NCBI GenBank assembly: GCA_009809945.1
Contig: WTPW01000649.1
Location: 211,170 to 275,169 of the forward strand
From: Gigaspora margarita
Taxonomy: Eukaryota; Glomeromycota; Glomeromycetes; Diversisporales; Gigasporaceae
DNA length: 64,000 nucleotides
Direction: 5' to 3'
Positions 12,540-24,326 of the stretch are shown here, piece after piece. A model generated the notes under the pieces. The model saw only the letters and a list, made by a program, of their open reading frames with translations, had not been told where the DNA came from and ran no database searches. Position numbers and translations under genes: made by a program. Each line of letters opens with the position of its first letter. Positions within the stretch are counted from its first letter, which is position 1.

Positions 12540-14382
12540 AGTTCAAGAGGAAACTAAATACTCACAATATCTCTTGCATAGAACAATTTCTAGATTATAG
12601 AAACAGGAACTTCCTACTTTGGAAAAAAATTTACTACACAATAAGAAAAATCTTAAAAAGGTGCACTTCAAAATGGCTTGGAATAATACAAGACCTGATC
12701 ACAGGAATAGCAAGCTCTTCCTTGCTTTTAATACAACCAAATTCTTTTACAATCACTTCAAAACCAATAGAGAAAGTTAGTAAGAAAGGAACCTGGATTA
12801 TAACCTAAAACAAATAGATAGCAAAACTATATAATCCTACTGCTATCAATCCCAAAGCAAAATACTATACCATGAATAATGCACAAGATAGAATAACACC
12901 TTGTAAAGGATGCTCTATTAAGGACCTTACGATCATGAACAAACAATATTACTTTTGTCTAAGAGAAGTAGTGTTTAAAATACAAATTGACAGCAACCAT
13001 TAGATACATGGCAACTTGAATGATATTTATAAAGCAATAGATAGCTAGATCCCAATAAAGAAAGGAAGAAATAATAATAATAATAATACCAACAAACTCG
13101 CTAGGCCATTAACAGCCTTCGATACTCCCCCAATCAACTTTTGGGAAACCCTAACTTCAGCCCATTTCAAAAAAGATGCACTAGAAATTTATATCATACT
13201 AGAAAAGGAAAAACAAGATGATCCTGGCAAACAAAAATATATAGTGGTTTTCTGACAGAAAAAAACAAATGAATCAATTGGATGGTCAAATAAAACTTGG
13301 TCTTCGAAACTATATACTTCATTATCATTAATCACTTCCAAATCACAACTATAAAAAAAAAAAACTAAATTAAAAATAATTATAGACTACAAATATACCT
13401 TTACAACATTACAAAAGATAATATATACAAAACCATATAACCTCTATCAACTAAACAAAGAAGAACACCCGCTACTATTTAGAATACTCATAGAATTAAC
13501 TATAGATCACAACATAGTAGTAGAATTAGATAAGGATATAAAACTGGAATGGTCACTAAAAACTTTTCATACTGATATCATCTTTAATTCTTCATATACA
13601 ACAACTACACTCTAGAATTATTCAGGTTTCCTATCACCACACAACTAAAAACAGTAATAAAACAGACTAAGAGAATCACAAACATCCTTTAGTAGTTCAA
13701 TCAACAAAGGGTTAATCTTTGGTGCTCCCATTTGGGAAATGTGCAATGGAACTTAATCCTGGATGCGTTATCGTTTCAAGATAAACCTCGGTCCTTTATA
13801 CTAACCCAATGGTATTGGACATACAAAATTTCAAAGTTAAAATGATTTCAGAAGAATTATCTACATATCTACTACTTCACTTCTGCAACCAAAAGAAATA
13901 CAAAAATTACCTCTGCTCTTGGTGTTATGCTGAATCAGAAGATATTGCGCACTTGTTGACCTGTATCGCAAACCATAAAATTGGACCACAGAGATATAAA
14001 GAATACTCACAAGGATTTTAAACAAAATTAAAATACCACTACAACACCCAGAAGACTTCATACACTCGATCAAAAATCTAAATATCATTAAAAAAGTTCC
14101 TTTTAGAATTATTACTAATTTTACTTTGCTTTAAATTTCCTCATCATACAAACAGAAGAAATATACTCTTTACATACACCATCTTATAGAGAAATGATAT
14201 ACAAAACCTTTTGGCTTCCCTCATGGGCATTAAGATATTCAGAAGTTATGCCTATTTCACAACAACTAGAAATGCCAACCTTAAAACCAACGCTGCTATT
14301 GAGTCCACACTATTTAGAAAACAAGATAACTAAATACATTAACTATGAACAAATGTCCCTACAATACCTAATTACAGACTAG
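12540..14382 (+). pseudogene. LINE copy 2 C-terminal region with zinc finger
   Basis: Broken frames contain TPCKGCSIKDLTIMNKQYYFC (about 12897-12960) and CSWCYAESEDIAHLLTC (about 13916-13966), the latter matching the CCHC tail of fungal LINE ORF2. YKTFWLPSWA (14196-14230) resembles the terminal IW-LPR segment. An intact RNase H domain was not recognised here. The 3' region ends with an A-run at 14520. Confidence 0.6.
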
Positions 14383-14534
14383 AGGTCTTCAACCAAACTA
14401 GCAAAGAATTGGTTAAAAGTAAGCTAGCTCTTACCCCTATTTCATTAATATATAGTATACTAGCAATTGTAAAATTAATATTTACTATGAATAAAAGATA
14501 TAGAGAAAAAACCTCTCTTTAAAAAAAAAAAATA

Positions 14535-14795
14535 AAAATAAATATATATATTTAATTTAAAATAAATTTAAAATATAATATATAATAATAAATAAAAAAA
14601 TATAAAATTTTGCGAAAACCTGTGAAAATGTTTAAAAATTTGCAAAAATATGATTATGTGAATATGTATATCATTTATTTATTTTTTAAAAAAATTTTGA
14701 AATATTGTAATAATATGCAAAATATTATCTCCTGCAACCCAAAGGGAGATAATTAGATACAGAAATGCATTTTTTTATTTGACCTATTTCACAAT
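14535..14795. repeat. Fragment of the T-rich element family
   Basis: The stretch GCGAAAACCTGTGAAAATG, TTTGCAAAAATATGATTATG and the following CAACCCAAAGGGAGA to TTTATTTGACCTATTTC align with 9885-10160 of the large element. It begins right after the LINE A-tail and lacks the terminal inverted repeats. Confidence 0.6.
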
Positions 14796-14810
14796 ATTTC
14801 AAAGAATAAG

Positions 14811-15281
14811 TTTAACACTCACTAGTAGTGAATTTCACTAATTCATTTAGAATTAAAGATCAGGTGTAACATGCAAAACAATTTTGTGCAACAAAAATAA
14901 GAATTTTTTAAAACATTGCTTTTAACTAAAAATATTGTCTATGAAACTACTTTTTTTTATACAAAAAAAAATTTCTTGCTAAATTTTACTATATATAAAG
15001 CTTCATCCTAATTTCTAACCTTTAGGAGAGTGACAAAAATCAGGTGATTTTTTAGAGAGGAGGTGGGGTAAAAAATGTTGAAATTATATATAGGAACCTG
15101 ACCAAATCTATATTAAAGAGGGGGAAGAGGGGGTAGGCTTCTAATAAAAAATAATTAGGTGATTAATGACACAGCCCTTACCCTTACTCTAATATTAAGA
15201 AGATTTAATTTTTTTTGTTTTTGCTATATATAATTATATATAGATAATTACTGGTGAATTTTACCACTAGTGAATGTTAAA
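14811..15281. mobile_element. MITE with CACTAG-type inverted ends, TTAA-bounded
   Basis: The left end TTTAACACTCACTAGTAGTG and right end ACCACTAGTGAATGTTAAA are imperfect inverted repeats of about 28 bp. TTAA occurs at both borders (14812-14815 and 15277-15280), which could be a piggyBac-type target site, but TTAA is common in this DNA. The interior is non-coding. Confidence 0.5.
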
Positions 15282-15284
15282 TTA

Positions 15285-15460
15285 ATTCTATTTCAAAATA
15301 TATTTCAAAATATTTCAAAATTTATTTCAAAATATTTTAAAAAAATATATGCGAAAATCTTTCAAAAGATTGTGCATCTTTTGAAAGATTTTGTATCAAT
15401 TGCAATTCTTTCGAAAGATTTTAGCAAGCAATTTCTTTTGAAAGATTTCATATATTTATT
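15285..15460. repeat. TTTCAAAATA repeat and CTTTTGAAAGATTT repeats
   Basis: TTTCAAAATAT is repeated four times (15292-15335), followed by four copies of a CTTTTGAAAGATT-like motif in both orientations (15357-15455), giving small hairpins. Confidence 0.7.
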
Positions 15461-15588
15461 TTGCTAATATAATCAACTAACCAAATAACCAACTAACCGA
15501 TTAATTTGGTTATGTAATATATATAACTAGTTAGTTGCAACTATAGTTGGCAACTAACCAATTGATAAAATTTTAATCAACTTGGAAC

Positions 15589-16442
15589 ACTATTACCAAG
15601 CTTTTATTATTCCATTGAAGAAAAAGATAAACAATTATGAAAAAGCTATCACCAAGCCTTCATAATTCCATTAAAGAAAAAGAGAACAATTATAAAGAAG
15701 CTATTACCAAGCCTTTACAATTCTATTAAAAAAAAAAAGAGAACAATCATGAAAAAGCTATTACCAAATCTACACAATTCTATTGAAGAAAAATAGAACA
15801 ATCATGAAAAGCCATTACCAAGCCTCTATAATTCTATTGAAAAAAAAGAACAATTGTAAAGAAGTTATTAACAAACCTCTACAATTCTATTAAAGAAAAG
15901 ATAAAAATTGTGAAAAAGCTATTACCAAGTCTTTATGATTCCATTAAAGAAAAAAGTACAATTGTGAAGAAGCTATTACCAAGTCTTTATGATTCTATTG
16001 AAAAAAAAAACAATCGTGAAGAAGCTATCACCAAGCCTCTATGATTCTATTGAAGAAAAAAAGAACAATCGTAAAGAAGCTTTTATGATTTTATTGAAAA
16101 AAAAAGAGAACAATCATGAAGAGGCCATCACCAAGTCTTCATGATTCCATTGAAAAAAAGGAGAACAATTGTGAAGAATTCATTACCAAGCTTCTACAAT
16201 TCCATTGAAGAAAAAAAAACAATCATAAAGAAACTATCACCAAGCCTTTATAATTCTATTGAAAAAAAAGAGAACAATCATGAAGAAGCTATCATCAAGC
16301 CTTCACAATTTCATTGAAGAAAAAGAAAGCAATCATGAAAAAACTATTACCAAGCCTCTATAATTCTATTTAAGAAAAAGATAACAATTATAAAGAAGCC
16401 TTCACAATTTCATTAAAGAAAAAAAGAACAATTGTGAAGAAG
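15589..16442. repeat. Minisatellite, about 55 bp x 16
   Basis: Sixteen degenerate direct units read CTATTACCAAGCCT, then ATAATTCTATTGAAGAAAAA, then GAACAATCATGAAGAAG. Lengths vary from 44 to 58 bp; two units lack the first part. All units share phase and orientation. No long frame crosses the array because unit lengths vary. Confidence 0.9.
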
Positions 16443-16857
16443 TCTGCTTTTTGTAAGCAAAATTAGATCAACTGATAGTGTTAAACTATAAAAAAAATAA
16501 TTTAATTAAAGAAGTTTGATTGACAATTAGAATTATGATGCACAAACTGAATATAATACCTAGGGGATCTACTATCAAGAAGGTCTTGTATATGATAATA
16601 ATTGTTTAGATAATAAAGTTAATAACTAATATGTAATTAATAACTGATTATTAATCGTAATTGAACCAGTTGATAATAAATTGATTAGTTGTTTAAAAAT
16701 TTTTTTAATCGATTAGTTGAAAAGTTACCAACTATTTGGTTTTTTCAACAATAATTTGGATACTAATTAGGCTATACAAAATTAACTTATTGGTTTTCAT
16801 AATCTGGCTGGGTCAAAATTTGAAAACTTCTAAAAAATTATATATATATATTTTTAA

Positions 16858-17494
16858 GAGAATAGAAATTTGTCACACCTGTGACATGTCGCACCCTATG
16901 ATTCAACCAATCAAATTGTTCAACTTTGTAAACAAAAAAATTTTTTTTAAAAAACTAAAAATTTTACTAGTAAAATATAAAAATAAATAAGCAATAACAA
17001 AATATATAGTGTAAAATTTTATTCTAAACAACTTTTTCTAAGTTACAAAAATAGATTATATTAGTAAAAAAAGATATTTTATAAGAGAAAACAAAAATTT
17101 TCAATATTAGCACATATAGAACTTTTTTTTACTAATTTAATCTATATTTATGTTTTAAGTATTATATGCAAAANNTTNTANNNNANANNNTTTTNNNAAN
17201 TNAAAANNNNNNNTNNTTTNNNNAAAAAAAAGTTTTATATGTGCTAACTTTTGAAATTTTTGTTTTTCTTATAAAATGTCCTTTTTTACTAAGATAATCT
17301 ATAATTGTAACTTAGAAAAAGTTGTTTAGAATAAAATTTTACATTATATAGTGTGCTATTATATATATATATTACACTTTATTAAATAAAAACTTTAATT
17401 TTTTTAAAAAAAATTTTGTCTACAAAATTGAGCAATTTGATTGGTCGAATCATAGAGTGTAACATGTTACATGTGCAACAAATTTATATTCTCT
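16858..17494. mobile_element. Long palindromic element with ambiguous loop
   Basis: About 300 bp on the left (GAGAATAGAAATTTGTCAC, ATGATTCAACCAATCAAATT, ATATAGTGTAAAATTTTATT) is repeated inverted on the right (17225-17494). The loop at 17174-17224 is a mixture of called bases and Ns. Arms differ by scattered substitutions. No coding capacity. Confidence 0.75.
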
Positions 17495-17712
17495 ATTTTT
17501 TATTTTTAATAACTAGATAGAATTTTAAAAAAAATTTTTTTTATATGTTTTTAATAACTAGATAAAATTTAAAAAAAAAATTATATGTTTTTAATAACTA
17601 GGTGGAATTTTAAATTATATATTTTTAATAACTAGATGTAATTTTAAAAAAAATTTTTATATGTTTTAATAACTAGTTGAAATTTAAAAAAAAAATTTTT
17701 TATATGTTCATA
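17495..17712. repeat. AT-rich minisatellite, about 40 bp x 5
   Basis: Five units start TTTTTAATAACTAGATAGAA and end in A- and T-runs plus TATATG. Further single units lie at 17985-18024, 19361-19424 and 19649-19690; the last two are one array split by a MITE. Confidence 0.8.
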
Positions 17713-18124
17713 TGTGTGGATTTGACACATATGATAATTATTTGAAATGTGACAAAATCAAAAATACAATAATTTTGGTCATAGCTAGCATTATTTGGCT
17801 TGATTTATAGTTATTTTCTTTTTAGATCACCTCATGGAAATCTTGCAAATCCAAAATAGGAAATCAAAATACAAAATAGAAAATCAAAATAAAAAACTAG
17901 ATTGGTTTAAATTCAAGACAATTACAAAATTAATGTGCACTTCAAAAATATCATATTAATGAAAATGCATTCAATCTGCCCATATGTTTTTAATAACTGA
18001 GTAGAATTTAAAAAAAATTTTTTATTATACAAAACATTTTCATACAAACTCTTTTTAACAATCACTTGTACACATAAATTTCAAAAACTTTTTATAAAAT
18101 TTATATAAACTGAAATATGATTAA

Positions 18125-18538
18125 AAAGTGAGGAAATACTATAAGATGGCATCTACTATTTAGAAATAGAGGGCATAGACTATCTGCTAGTAGCTTCAGA
18201 GTTTATTATTTCTGCAGGAACAGCACTTGTCATTTAGAAACAAAGTTCATAGACTGCCTGCTGACAAGTTTAGAGTTTATCACTTACTGGTAAGAAAAGT
18301 ACCAGATCGTTCTCTGAAAAGAGAAGTAAGGCATATTAAGGTTATAAAGAAGAAAACACACTCCTTTCTTCCTACAAGTAGAAATATAGGTGTTGATGGT
18401 TTTTTTTCTTCGAAATTTCAAAAAGTGGGCTTTTTGGCATACTCTTTCAAAAGATCAGCAACATTTACTCCATCCAAATTGGGAAAGCACCTATCATATT
18501 GGCCTCAAGGTCACAAGTTAGTTTTGAAAACAAAATAA
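18125..18538 (+). pseudogene. Orphan repeat-containing ORF, unknown function
   Basis: The frame open from about 18227 to 18538 encodes a basic ~103-residue sequence with FRNKVHRLPADKFRVYHLL. Just upstream, in a different frame (18142-18210), a second copy of the same peptide is readable as LFRNRGHRLSASSFRVYYF. So a coding repeat of about 30 residues was duplicated and then frameshifted. The frame has no ATG (the first codon is TTG). The remainder is basic (RSLKREVRHIKVIKKK) and ends in KLGKHLSYWPQGH. I recognise no family. Confidence 0.35.
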
Positions 18539-18989
18539 ACAAAGAATAATACGTGAGGTTTTTTGAAGAAACTATTAGAAAAATTTCCAGAAGAATGTTT
18601 TAGAACTTTTTTTTTTTGTCTATATTTCTTTTTTTGTTCTTTTTTTTTTTCTTATATATGTATGTTAGACCATAGACTTTTTTTTTTGCTTTTTTTATCT
18701 TGTTTTTTTTTTCATTTTTTGGTTTTTGCTTAGGTCAAGTAGTTATTCTCTCTTTTTTACATATCCTTATACTCGTTTCCCTATATACTCCTTTTATTAA
18801 ATGTTATAAAAATTTTTTTCATTACGCAGTTATTGTTAGTTAACATCTCTGCCAAGATCTAGTTAGAAGAAGTTTTAAAGAAAAGATGGTGGTCATGACT
18901 AGCTATAGATCCACACTAGTGATCTATTATTTGGGATCAATATTAACCTTGGTAATTGTGAGACGAAATCTACTCTAACAGATCATAGA

Positions 18990-19211
18990 TACCATATTCT
19001 ATCATGAATAAGCACCCCCTTTTTTGAAATTTCAAACTCAACGTTCTTGATAACTATCTTATCAAACTTAATAAAAATTTTTTTATTTAAGTTTTATAGG
19101 TCTATAAAATTTAAATAAAAAAATTTTTATTAAGTTTGATAAGATAGTTATCAAGAATATTGAGTTTAAAATTTCAAAAAAGAGAATGCTTATTCATGAT
19201 AGGATACGATA
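18990..19211. mobile_element. Foldback MITE, ATGAATAAGCA family
   Basis: Near-perfect inverted arms of about 105 bp run from CTATCATGAATAAGCACCCC (left) through GATAACTATCTTATCAAACT, and back to ATGCTTATTCATGATAGGAT (right). The loop is about 10 bp. A second copy is at 57705-57918. Confidence 0.8.
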
Positions 19212-19424
19212 AGTACTTTTGGTAACTAAATGAATCATGTTTTAATTGTAAAGTTAAAAACTAGAAGTAGAATAGCATTTGTACATGTATCTTTTTTTTC
19301 TTAAATAAAATATGGTATGACTACCAGGTTAGTATAAAAAAAAAAAAAAAAAAAAAAAAAATTTATATATTTTTAATAACTAGATAAAATTTTAAAAAAA
19401 TTTTTTTATATGTTTTTAATAACT

Positions 19425-19648
19425 GTCGGGGATGATGCTGAAATCGGATGATCCTGAAATTTTTATTTATTTTGATATGAAATTTTAAAATTTTTTTGAG
19501 ATGTTTTTTAATTTTGTCTTATAGGGTTAGGGTAAGGTTTGGGTATAGATTTGATATTTAAAGAGTATATGTGGATTTTAGCAGGGCTTATAGTTTCAAA
19601 TCAAGACCCCAAATTTTAGCATCATCCAATTTCAGCATCATCCCCTAC
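19425..19648. mobile_element. MITE inside minisatellite, 7-bp target duplication
   Basis: The ends GTCGGGGATGATGCTGAAAT and TTTCAGCATCATCCCCTAC are inverted, with a second inner repeat of GGATGATxCTxAAATTT. The flanks are AATAACT on both sides (19418-19424 and 19649-19655). The element splits a TTTTTAATAACTAGATAGAA unit. It contains TTAGGGTTAGGG-like sequence at about 19526. Confidence 0.8.
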
Positions 19649-19699
19649 AATAACTAAGTAGAATTTAAAAATTTTTTTTATATTTATACTTTATATTTA

Positions 19700-20620
19700 A
19701 AGGGGTACTGGATTTATGTAGATTAGATAACGTTATTTTATAAACAACCTATTATTAGAGAGGAGAGGTCATAAGATCTTATAAGAAAGTAAATTTATAA
19801 ATGCCCTCTTAAACTTTGCAGAACCAACTTTTCTGATTCTAATGATAGTTAAATCATTAAAATCATATTAGTATATGATACAATATAAGTATTTGTTAAT
19901 TGTTTGCTATAGGGTTTTTATTATAATTAGAGATGTATGGTATTCTACTTCTATATAAAGCAATTAGTAAAACTTTGCTGATTTTTACTATAAAATTTTG
20001 ATTCTTTAACTGCAAATTACTACTTAATTATTTAATTTGCTAAGTTAACAACTAATTAATTGTCATGGTTTGCAAAATGATATGATTTTTGATTGAGAGT
20101 TATCTTTTTCTGAAGGTGAAGATGTCGTTGGTAGCGATTAAAAGGAGTGAAATTTTTTTTTAATTCTTCATTTAATTTTTTTTTGCTAACTTAGCCAATT
20201 TTTGTTTCTATTTCATGATGCTTTTTTTTGTATTTTCTCTATAATTTGTTGTGCATTAGCATTTATTTACAGATTAATTTTGTTTTAGACATGTTTTTGG
20301 CACACTAATACAATTGAATATAACTACTTGAACAATTGTCTGATTGGTGTTCAATTGTACAATTGTATAATGATTTTTTATCAAGCATAAATATGGTTAA
20401 CAAATTTTATAAAAATAATATATTAATATTTAATGTTTAGCTAAAAACACACTTTACAATCTTTTATAATTGTGCAATCAAACAATAATCAGATAACTGT
20501 ATAAGTATGCAGGTTTTACAAATCTAATCAAAAGTCATTTCATTTTGCAAACTGTGATAAAAATTTTAATGCAACATGCAACTATTAATCGATTAACCAA
20601 CTAATTAATTAATTGTTTAG
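19700..20620. other. AT-rich region without recognisable gene
   Basis: Frames are short and frequently stopped on both strands. Only short repeats of TTAATTAATT and an ACAATTGTAC-type palindrome cluster (20320-20375) stand out. Confidence 0.5.
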
Positions 20621-20624
20621 TTGG

Positions 20625-20960
20625 TTAATTACCAATCTGGATAAGATCAGCACTATAGCTATATTATTACCATATTTGGAATTGAGGATAAACAAATATA
20701 TAAACAATATATTAGTAAATCTGTTTTAGGCCTAATAAAAAGTTTTTTTATACTAAGTAAATATTATTTTTGGCTCTAAGTAAAGTTGTAGAGCAGGTTC
20801 TTGTGCGTCTATCATCAAAATTTTATTAAATCATATAAAAATTTTATATATACAGGCCTGATCCAGATTTTGTACTACCTTGTTTATATATTTGTTTTGT
20901 CCCAATTCTAAATATAGAAATATTGCTGATCGTATCTGAATTGGCAATTAATTGATTAAT
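20625..20960. mobile_element. Inverted-repeat element
   Basis: CCAATCTGGATAAGATCAGC with AACAAATATATAAACA on the left (20631-20713) is found inverted on the right (20878-20950: GTTTATATATTTGTTTTG, GCTGATCGTATCTGAATTGG). Non-coding. Flanks are palindromic TTAATTAATT tracts. Confidence 0.6.
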
Positions 20961-21199
20961 AGATAGTTAAAATTATTAATTAATTAGTTATTAACTTAGC
21001 AAATTAAATAATTAATTATTTAATCAATTAGTTGACAATAATTAATTGCAATTGATTTTTAAAATATTTAATAACAAATTAATTACATTCTTTACTATAA
21101 TTCATAACACTATATTTAGAACATATTTTCTTGCTGGAATTCTATATATTATGCTTGGAATCATTTCTTTTTTTAAAAAATACAATTATTTAGCTTCAA

Positions 21200-22146
21200 G
21201 CTAATCTATGTATATCAGTTGATTGAAAGATTAAAAAAGGTAGTAACAAATTAAAAAGGATTCTTTTTTCAGATAATAAATGGGAATTAATAGATCAACT
21301 TATCAATTTGCTAATGCTATTCAAGGATGCAATACAAGAATTTTCAGGAAATACACGTGCAATATTAAGTCAAGTTATTTCAAATATTAAAGAAATAATA
21401 TTTGATTTAGCAGGTAAAACATTAATGCCAGTAAATAATGCTTTGTTTTTGGATAACAATACTGTGTTTGGGTTAGAAGATAAAGTAGCACAGCCTATTA
21501 ATTTCTATGATGATGAGGTTGTAAGTAATATTACAAAAAAAATTTTTTTAATTAAAGCTCTCTTAGATACAACAGATATTTTAGAAGAAGTAAAGCAGAA
21601 TATTTACAAAGCATTAATCTACTATTGAAATAATCTAAATAATCTTGATTTGATAGCAGCTTTATTAAATTTGTGTTACAAAGATTTAGATTTCCTAGGT
21701 GATGACTTAGAAAAGCAGCTAATTATTCAAAGGCTTCATAATAAATTCAGTGAATTAGAAAACAAGTACCTGAATTGTCTGTATGTTCAACTTTATCTAA
21801 TATAGAAGAATTTGCAATACGATCGCATAAAGAGTACATTTAACAATGTTAAATGAAAAGGCAAAAAAAAAGAAAAAATGGTATCAAATCTACAAAAATT
21901 TAATGAAATTTCCAAATTTTTGTTATTACTATTAATACTAAATATTAAAAATTCTCTAGACTAGTAGAAAATGCATTCTTTAAAATTTTCAAAACTTACC
22001 AAAATAGTCCAAAAGTATTTTACAATACTTGTGATATTGATGTTAAATAAATAATTGTTCAAATATTAGCAATCTTATTGGTCCTAAAAGAACAAGTTTA
22101 GATTTGAATTTAGCAGATCAAATGTTATTTTTAAAAAGAATCTAAA
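21200..22146 (+). pseudogene. hAT transposase C-terminal remnant
   Basis: The frame from 21281 reads WELIDQLINLLMLFKDAIQE followed by FSGNTRAILSQVI, matching the W-L-LLxPFxxATxxLSG helix of hAT transposases. After a TGA at 21626-21628 (where YW is expected) it continues DLIAALLNLCYKDLDFLG, corresponding to the IAxxLDPRFKxLxFL segment with the Asp-Pro-Arg lost. At 22057-22146, ISNLIGPKRTSLDLNLADQM with LFLK matches the hATC dimerisation end. Upstream VYQLIERLKK (about 21205) fits the YxMLERLLKL motif. Frameshifts separate the blocks and no terminal repeats were found. Confidence 0.75.
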
Positions 22147-22149
22147 ACC

Positions 22150-23245
22150 AATATGTGTTTTTGTACTAGACTAGAATAAAAATGAATCATAGTAAGGTAT
22201 AGATATTATCAAAGATGGAAAAAAGACATCCAAATGATATTAAAATTAAAATTAGGATAGCAATTCTAACAGACAAAAAATTACTCTAAATACTATTAAT
22301 CTTTAAAGATTTATTTTGTAAAATATAAAATATTTCCATTTTTGCAAATAAATTTGATCAAGTAAAGTACTATTAGTACTATAAGAATAAAATGACTAAT
22401 TTGTACTTACTTCAATTAGAAGTTTGTTTTGTTTTTTAAAAAAAAAAAATTATCACAGTATACAAAAGTGTGTTAATATATTATTTTATGGATAGAGTTG
22501 TGACCCAAACTTTTTTTTTAGTTATGGCATTTCTGCCTAGTTTGGGTTTGGGATTTAGTATTTCTACCTAGTTTGGACTCATGGCCAAAACCAAAATATA
22601 GTATCAAACTCAAAAACTATTAATTCATTAAACAATTGTGCATGTAATATTATAATCTTTAAATTATTCAATAAATTTGACTTTTAATTGGGTATATTCA
22701 AGTTCAATATTAATAATATAAAGATTGAATTCAAGATCAGATAATTAAATGTAGCTAAGCCAATAACATGTAAAAATCTTGAATTCATATTTATTATACT
22801 AAAAGAACCTGATTAAAATTTGAATTTGTGCAATAAAGTAGAAAATTAAAAAAATTTTAACTTTTTTTATTTATATATGATCAAGTTGCATAATTTTCTT
22901 TGAATTTCTTTGTTTAAGTACATGAAAATCCACTATTGCTTGATAATAGATATTTAGATTTTTATTACTGGGTTTTGTTTAAAATTATTTAAAATACCTT
23001 AAAAAATATGAATAAGAATAAAACCAAGTTTTGAAAAGTGATTATAAATATTAGCACTATGTAATAAAACTCCTTTTCGAACTTATAAGCATGGCATGTT
23101 AGAAAAAATAACCATTCTTTGTTAATCTCATAAAAGATCTTTCTAACTAATAGTAATCATGATCAATTTTTTTGATTAGGAGATCATATAATAATCATTA
23201 ATAGAATAACCAAAAGGATTTTTTTATTTTTATAAGCGAGACCAT
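22150..23245. other. AT-rich region without recognisable gene
   Basis: No frame of convincing composition is present. A short duplicated phrase, CTGCCTAGTTTGG/CTACCTAGTTTGG (about 22532-22582), is the only local repeat I noted. Confidence 0.5.
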
Positions 23246-23248
23246 CAT

Positions 23249-23700
23249 TTAGAGCTGTTAATAGAGCATAATACTCTGGAATAAACTAGAAGTATAAACT
23301 ACTTTATGCCAGTGTGGTTTAGATATTACACTACTTCAGATTAATATAAAAAGAAAACAGAGTGATTTATACTCTAGAGTTGCTGCTAATACTGCTCTAG
23401 ATTAAAAATATAAATAATTTATTGCTAATTGTTGTTACATCAAAAATAAAAATTATCAAGTTAATTAACATTGTAGCATTCCATAGAGTTTGTTCTAGAT
23501 ATTAAAAATATATATTGCAATTTAGAAAATAGTTTTTAATATATCATAAAATTTAGTTTAAAATAACAATTTGAAGTAAATTATGGAGTATAATCTGGAG
23601 TTGTAACCTCTAGTGTAATATAGTTTTAATGTTTATACTGGCAGAGTATGCTCTACACCACTCTGGATCACTCTATTAATAGTCATACTATCATTAATAC
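23249..23700. mobile_element. Inverted-repeat element
   Basis: The left CTGTTAATAGAGCATAATAC and CTCTGGAATAAACTAG reappear inverted on the right (CTCTACACCACTCTGG, ATCACTCTATTAATAGTC). ATxTAxxCTGGCAGAGTA-type motifs lie near both ends. Non-coding, no clear target duplication. Confidence 0.55.
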
Positions 23701-24326
23701 CAAAAAATTACCAGACTGAATATGGCTATTATTATAATATATAATTGTTAAAGAACAAATTACTAGGGTAAAGCTTTGTATGTTAATAATCAAATACTAT
23801 GTGTTCTATCCTTATTTGGAATTAGGACCAAACTAGTTTTTATATATAAAAATTTGAAACTTCTAGCTATAATACAAGTTACATATTATAAATGTTTGAT
23901 ATTATAGCAAATTAGAAGCATTTTGCAAAATTTAGTAAATACTATTTGGGTTACTACCAAATCCAAACTAGCAAATTTGGATCGCAATTCTATCTATAGG
24001 TTTACTATTAAAAAATATTGGTTGTCTCATTAATGATTATACAAAAATAATATATAATTTATTTAAAACAAAATAATATTTATTTTTTTTTAAATACAGT
24101 CATCCTCCTCTATAGTCACCTCCTCTATAGTCACAAAATAAAATAATCACTTTTTTTTTTTACCAACCTTTTTTATATTATTTATACCTCTATATATAGG
24201 CACAATCGACTTATAGTCACTATTACAATTTTTTGCTAACCACCTATATAATGCATATATAAAAATTCTCTCACTAAAATTACATCAAATCACGGGTTCA
24301 AATGCCCATGAGGATACGACCAGAGT

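Larger units (their letters stand above)
5887..14532 (+). mobile_element. Decayed LINE retrotransposon, copy 2, interrupted twice
   Basis: The plus strand carries an ORF1-like block, an endonuclease, an RT and a zinc-finger/RNase H-type tail, ending with an A-run at about 14520-14532. It is interrupted by a MITE at 6281-6578 and by a 2-kb T-rich inverted-repeat element at 8251-10291. Many in-frame stops are TGA or TAG where LINEs carry Trp or Gln. Copies 1 and 2 share the domain order but differ strongly in sequence. Confidence 0.85.

Noticed and set aside
5887..14382. Alternative genetic code with TGA as Trp
   Set aside because: The intact ATPase uses TGG for Trp and ends at TAG, and the same LINE copies also carry TAA, TAG and frameshifts. 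C-to-T decay explains the pattern better.
16736..16990. An 84-codon plus-strand ORF
   Set aside because: Its second half lies in the left arm of the palindromic element at 16858-17494.
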